Below are positions 41,013 to 43,760 of a stretch of 43,760 bases of DNA, piece after piece. The DNA lies in assembly GCA_944385025.1 (NCBI GenBank), contig CALWVQ010000015.1, forward strand, positions 1-43,760, in the 5' to 3' direction. Under the pieces are notes generated by a model. It searched no databases, had not been told where the DNA came from, and saw only the letters and a program-made list of their open reading frames with translations. The stretch's first letter is position 1; each line of letters begins with the position of its first letter. This DNA comes from an uncultured Eubacterium sp. GTDB lineage: Bacteria; Bacillota; Clostridia; Oscillospirales; Acutalibacteraceae. The position numbers were made by a program, and so were the translations under genes.

Positions 41013-41714
41013 ATGGAGATTAAATCTTTGGCAACAGAGCTTAATACAAATTCGTACCCCGGAAGAGGTATTGTAATAGGCAAAAGCAAGGACGGTAAAA
41101 ACGCTGTAATTGCATATTTTATTATGGGTAGAAGCGTTAACAGCCGTAACAGAATATTTGAAGAAAATGACAGGGGCGGCATAAGAACAAAAGCTTTTGA
41201 CGAAAGCAAGATGGAAGATCCTTCGCTTATTATCTATAACCCTGTTTTAAAGCTTGAGGGCAAAACAATTGTTACTAACGGTGACCAGACAGATACTATC
41301 TATGATTTTATGAAAGACGGCCACTGCTATCGCCACGCCCTTTTAACAAGGGAGTTTGAGCCTGACGCTCCTAACTACACTCCCAGAATTTCTGCAGTTG
41401 TTAAGGAAAACGGCGATTATAACCTTTCAATTCTCAAATCAAATATGGGCGCTCCACAGTGCGTAAGATACTTCTTTGAGTATCCTGCAACAGCAGGCGT
41501 AGGTCATTTTATTCACACCTATAAGTGCGACGGTGACCCAATACCTTCATTTGAGGGCGAGCCTACACCTGTGGAAATTGACGGCAGTATCGACGAATTT
41601 ACCGCAATGATTTGGGATAATCTTAATGAGGACAATAAAGTATCTCTTTTCACCCGTTTCATTAATCTTGAAACAGGCGAAGAGGATACAAGAATTATAA
41701 ACAAGAATAAATAA
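41013..41714 (+). CDS. purO: PurO-type IMP cyclohydrolase
   Basis: The 233-residue protein matches the archaeal-type IMP cyclohydrolase family that closes FAICAR to IMP. It opens with SLATELNTNSYPGRGIVIG and contains YFIMGRSVNSRNRIF, NPVLKLEGKTIVTNGDQTD, RHALLTREFEPDAPNYTPRI and SNMGAPQCVRYFFEYPATAGVGHFIHTYKCDG. Most bacteria fuse this step to AICAR transformylase in PurH; some clostridia use a separate PurO, and its place between purN and purD supports the assignment. Start chosen at the ATG after AAGGAG. The transformylase half is not in the window. Confidence 0.85.
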   Translation: MEIKSLATELNTNSYPGRGIVIGKSKDGKNAVIAYFIMGRSVNSRNRIFEENDRGGIRTKAFDESKMEDPSLIIYNPVLKLEGKTIVTNGDQTDTIYDFMKDGHCYRHALLTREFEPDAPNYTPRISAVVKENGDYNLSILKSNMGAPQCVRYFFEYPATAGVGHFIHTYKCDGDPIPSFEGEPTPVEIDGSIDEFTAMIWDNLNEDNKVSLFTRFINLETGEEDTRIINKNK

Positions 41715-41723
41715 TATAATATG

Positions 41724-41743
41724 AGGGTGACATCAGTCACCCT
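41724..41743 (+). repeat. hairpin between purO and purD
   Basis: AGGGTGAC (41724-41731) and GTCACCCT (41736-41743) form a perfect stem with ATCA loop. The T-run comes only after eight further bases, so it is not a standard terminator; it may stabilise or process the message. Confidence 0.55.
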
Positions 41744-41780
41744 ATAATGCTTTTTAGATAAAATGTACGGAGGAAGTAAA

Positions 41781-43058
41781 ATGAAAGTATTAGTAGTCGG
41801 AGGAGGGGGCAGAGAACACGCCCTTATCAGAAAAATTAAGGAGTCGCCGAAGGTTGACAGTATTGCTTGTTGTCCCGGTAACGGTGGTATCTCTTATGAT
41901 GCAGAGTGTTATCCTGTTTCTGCAATAGATATTGATGGCGTAGTTAATCTCGCAAAGGAAATTAAAGCAGACTTTGTAGTAGTTGCTCCCGATGACCCTC
42001 TTGTAGCAGGTATGGTAGACGCTCTTAATGATGCAGGTTTTGCTACTTTCGGACCAAAGGCAAACGCAGCTATTATTGAGGGCTCAAAGGTATTTTCAAA
42101 AGATTTAATGCTTAAATACAATATTCCTACCGCAGAGTATAAAGTTTTTGACAAGGCAGACGATGTTATCAGCTATCTTAAAGAGAAAAATGAGTTTCCT
42201 GCTGTTATTAAAGCTGACGGTCTTGCTTTGGGCAAGGGCGTTATAATTCCTGAAACTCTTGAAGAAGCAGTTGCAGGGGTTAAGGAAATTATGGAGGATA
42301 AAATTTTCGGTGCCTCCGGTAACAACGTTGTTGTGGAGGAATTTCTCACCGGTCCTGAAGTTTCTGTTCTTGCATTTACAGACGGCAAGTGCGTTAAGCC
42401 GATGGTGTCTTCAATGGATCATAAGCGTGCTCTTGACGGCGATAAAGGCCTTAATACAGGGGGAATGGGCACTGTATCTCCAAATCCTTACTATACCGAT
42501 GAGGTGGCAAAGGAGTGTATGGAGAAAATCTTTATCCCCACTATTGAGGCTATGAATAAAGAGGGCAGAACATTTAAGGGATGTTTGTATTTCGGCCTTA
42601 TGATTACCCCGAAAGGACCAAAAGTAATTGAATACAACTGTCGTTTCGGTGATCCTGAAACACAGGTAGTTCTTCCTCGTTTAAAAACAGATATTATGGA
42701 TATTTTTGAGGCAATTAACACTGAAACTCTTTGCGACCTTGATATTCAGTGGGATGACAGAGCTTGTACTTGCGTTATTATGGCGTCTGGCGGTTATCCG
42801 AAATCATATCCAAAAGGACTTGAAATTTCAGGACTTGAAAACGGTCAGCTTGACGGTGTGACAGTATACCACGCAGGTACTGCAATTAAAGACGGTAAGC
42901 TGGTTACATCAGGCGGCAGAGTGTTGGGAGTTACAGCTTTGGGCGATACTCTTGAAGATGCCTTGAAAAAATCATATGATGCAGTAGATAAAATTAAGTT
43001 TGAAAACGCTCATTACAGAAAAGATATAGGTCAAAAAGCTTTAAAAGCTGTTAACTAA
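41781..43058 (+). CDS. purD: phosphoribosylamine-glycine ligase (GAR synthetase)
   Basis: The 425-residue ATP-grasp enzyme makes GAR from phosphoribosylamine, glycine and ATP. It starts MKVLVVGGGGREHAL, then PDDPLVAGM, FGPKANAAIIEGSKVFSKDLM, the ATP-grasp core VIKADGLALGKGVI and VVEEFLTGPEVSVLAF, then MGTVSPNPYY and YNCRFGDPETQVVLPRL. The ATG at 41781 has GGAGG upstream; an in-frame ATG at 41763 lies before that site and is rejected. It ends the purE-M-N-O-D cluster. Confidence 0.96.
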   Translation: MKVLVVGGGGREHALIRKIKESPKVDSIACCPGNGGISYDAECYPVSAIDIDGVVNLAKEIKADFVVVAPDDPLVAGMVDALNDAGFATFGPKANAAIIEGSKVFSKDLMLKYNIPTAEYKVFDKADDVISYLKEKNEFPAVIKADGLALGKGVIIPETLEEAVAGVKEIMEDKIFGASGNNVVVEEFLTGPEVSVLAFTDGKCVKPMVSSMDHKRALDGDKGLNTGGMGTVSPNPYYTDEVAKECMEKIFIPTIEAMNKEGRTFKGCLYFGLMITPKGPKVIEYNCRFGDPETQVVLPRLKTDIMDIFEAINTETLCDLDIQWDDRACTCVIMASGGYPKSYPKGLEISGLENGQLDGVTVYHAGTAIKDGKLVTSGGRVLGVTALGDTLEDALKKSYDAVDKIKFENAHYRKDIGQKALKAVN

Positions 43059-43090
43059 TTGTAAATAAATCAAAATTTTACAAAATGTTA

Positions 43091-43119
43091 TTGACAATTA
43101 TACAAAATGCAATTATACT
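43091..43119 (+). promoter_or_regulatory. promoter of the efflux adaptor gene
   Basis: TTGACA (43091-43096) and TATACT (43114-43119), 17-bp spacing, 42 bp before the ATG. I see no strong terminator between purD and this promoter. Confidence 0.8.
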
Positions 43120-43161
43120 AATTGTTGCAATTCAGATTACATATTTTAAGAGGTTATTTTT

Positions 43162-43760
43162 ATGGCAACTGTTAAAAAAAGTAAAAAGGGTTTAATAATA
43201 ACAATTTGTGTAATTCTGGCTGTGGCAATAATCGGAGGTACTGTTTTCGGCGTTGTAAAGGCAAACAGCGGTGAAAGCGTTTCCCTTTATACCATAGCTT
43301 CTGACGACATTTATGAAACAGTTTCCCTTACAGGCGAAGTTACAGCCGGCTCTGTAAAGGAGTATAAGGTTTCAACTGTTGCCACCGTTAAAGAGGTTTT
43401 TGTAAATGTTGGCGACAAGGTAAAGCAGGGCGATGTTCTTGCTACATTTGATGTTTCTGCGCTTGATTCACAGGTAAGTTCACTGCAAAGTTCATATAAC
43501 CAATCTTTGAGCAGTTATAATTCAGCGGTAAGCGATCAGAAAAAAGCAAAAGCAAATGTAGATATTCTTGAAGACGATATCGCTGCTATGCAGAAAAAGA
43601 TTGCAAAGCTGGAAAAAACGGAGACTCCTAATACTACCAAAAGAGTAACAACAACAAGAAACACTACTCTTCCTGATATTGACGTTCCGACATTTACCAC
43701 ATCAACGACTGTAACAACAACCACACCGGTTTCACAGCCGTCAGACGATCCGTTAGAGGA
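43162..43760 (+). CDS. HlyD/MacA-like efflux adaptor, cut by the window end
   Basis: The first 199 residues are visible; no stop is reached. After a lysine-rich start there is one membrane helix (about 10-33). Next comes the first half of a barrel-sandwich (biotinyl-lipoyl-like) domain, with VSTVATVKEVFVNVGDKVKQ then GDVLATFD, and then a coiled coil (about 100-150). This is the plan of membrane-fusion proteins that work with MacB-type ABC exporters in Gram-positive bacteria. The coiled coil is followed by a Thr-rich, low-complexity stretch (about 154-195). The ATG follows AAGAGG. The partner exporter would lie beyond the window. Confidence 0.82.
   Translation, partial: MATVKKSKKGLIITICVILAVAIIGGTVFGVVKANSGESVSLYTIASDDIYETVSLTGEVTAGSVKEYKVSTVATVKEVFVNVGDKVKQGDVLATFDVSALDSQVSSLQSSYNQSLSSYNSAVSDQKKAKANVDILEDDIAAMQKKIAKLEKTETPNTTKRVTTTRNTTLPDIDVPTFTTSTTVTTTTPVSQPSDDPLE

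Noticed and set aside
1..43760. CRISPR arrays, insertion sequences, rRNA genes or prophage genes
   Set aside because: I saw no regularly spaced repeats, transposase, integrase, capsid or rRNA sequence in the window.

Overview
The window is chromosomal DNA of a low-GC anaerobic Firmicute, most likely a gut clostridium of the Ruminococcaceae/Oscillospiraceae type. The evidence is pyruvate:ferredoxin oxidoreductase, strong GGAGG ribosome sites, TTGACA-N17-TATAAT promoters, a T-box leader, a split purine pathway that uses PurO, and indirect Asn-tRNA synthesis through AspRS and GatCAB. It is mostly core housekeeping sequence. I see no prophage, CRISPR array or transposase.

Layout. 1-2.8 kb: a MATE exporter and an unusual AraC-GyrI-GNAT fusion. 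2.8-5.8 kb: rmuC (minus), then obgE and mrnC. 5.8-6.2 kb: tRNA-Val, followed by a structured 150-bp element and a second copy of the tRNA 3' end plus terminator. 6.4-9 kb: gapA, hisC and a small membrane protein. 9-13.3 kb: a tail-anchored phosphoesterase (minus), tRNA-Arg, and a GH20 hexosaminidase/M28 peptidase pair. 13.3-17.6 kb: an acidic unknown, aldose epimerase, glutamine-dependent NAD synthetase, a 29-residue membrane microprotein and a membrane-anchored secreted protein. 17.8-22.8 kb: nifJ/PFOR and a polytopic membrane protein.

22.9-28.2 kb is an accessory catabolic locus: FGGY sugar kinase and TetR regulator (minus), divergent from a class III aminotransferase and a double-domain class II aldolase. 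The plus-strand promoter carries two TetR-type palindromes. 28.4-30.8 kb: rpsU, aroQ, efp, a zinc-ribbon protein and a lipoprotein whose best start codon is ATA.

30.8-36.1 kb is the T-box-aspS-gatC-gatA-gatB operon. The specifier loop reads best as an Asn codon, and AspRS has the His found in non-discriminating enzymes, so the operon as a whole appears to make Asn-tRNA(Asn). 36.2-38.7 kb: a GH3 beta-glucosidase. 38.8-43.1 kb: the purE-purM-purN-purO-purD operon. 43.16 kb to the end: a truncated efflux adaptor (HlyD/MacA-like) with a Thr-rich insertion.

The two most notable signals are the tRNA-Val-anchored structured element (5.87-6.19 kb) and the Asn-type T-box in front of aspS-gatCAB. Gene functions come from motif recognition by eye; no database search was possible.
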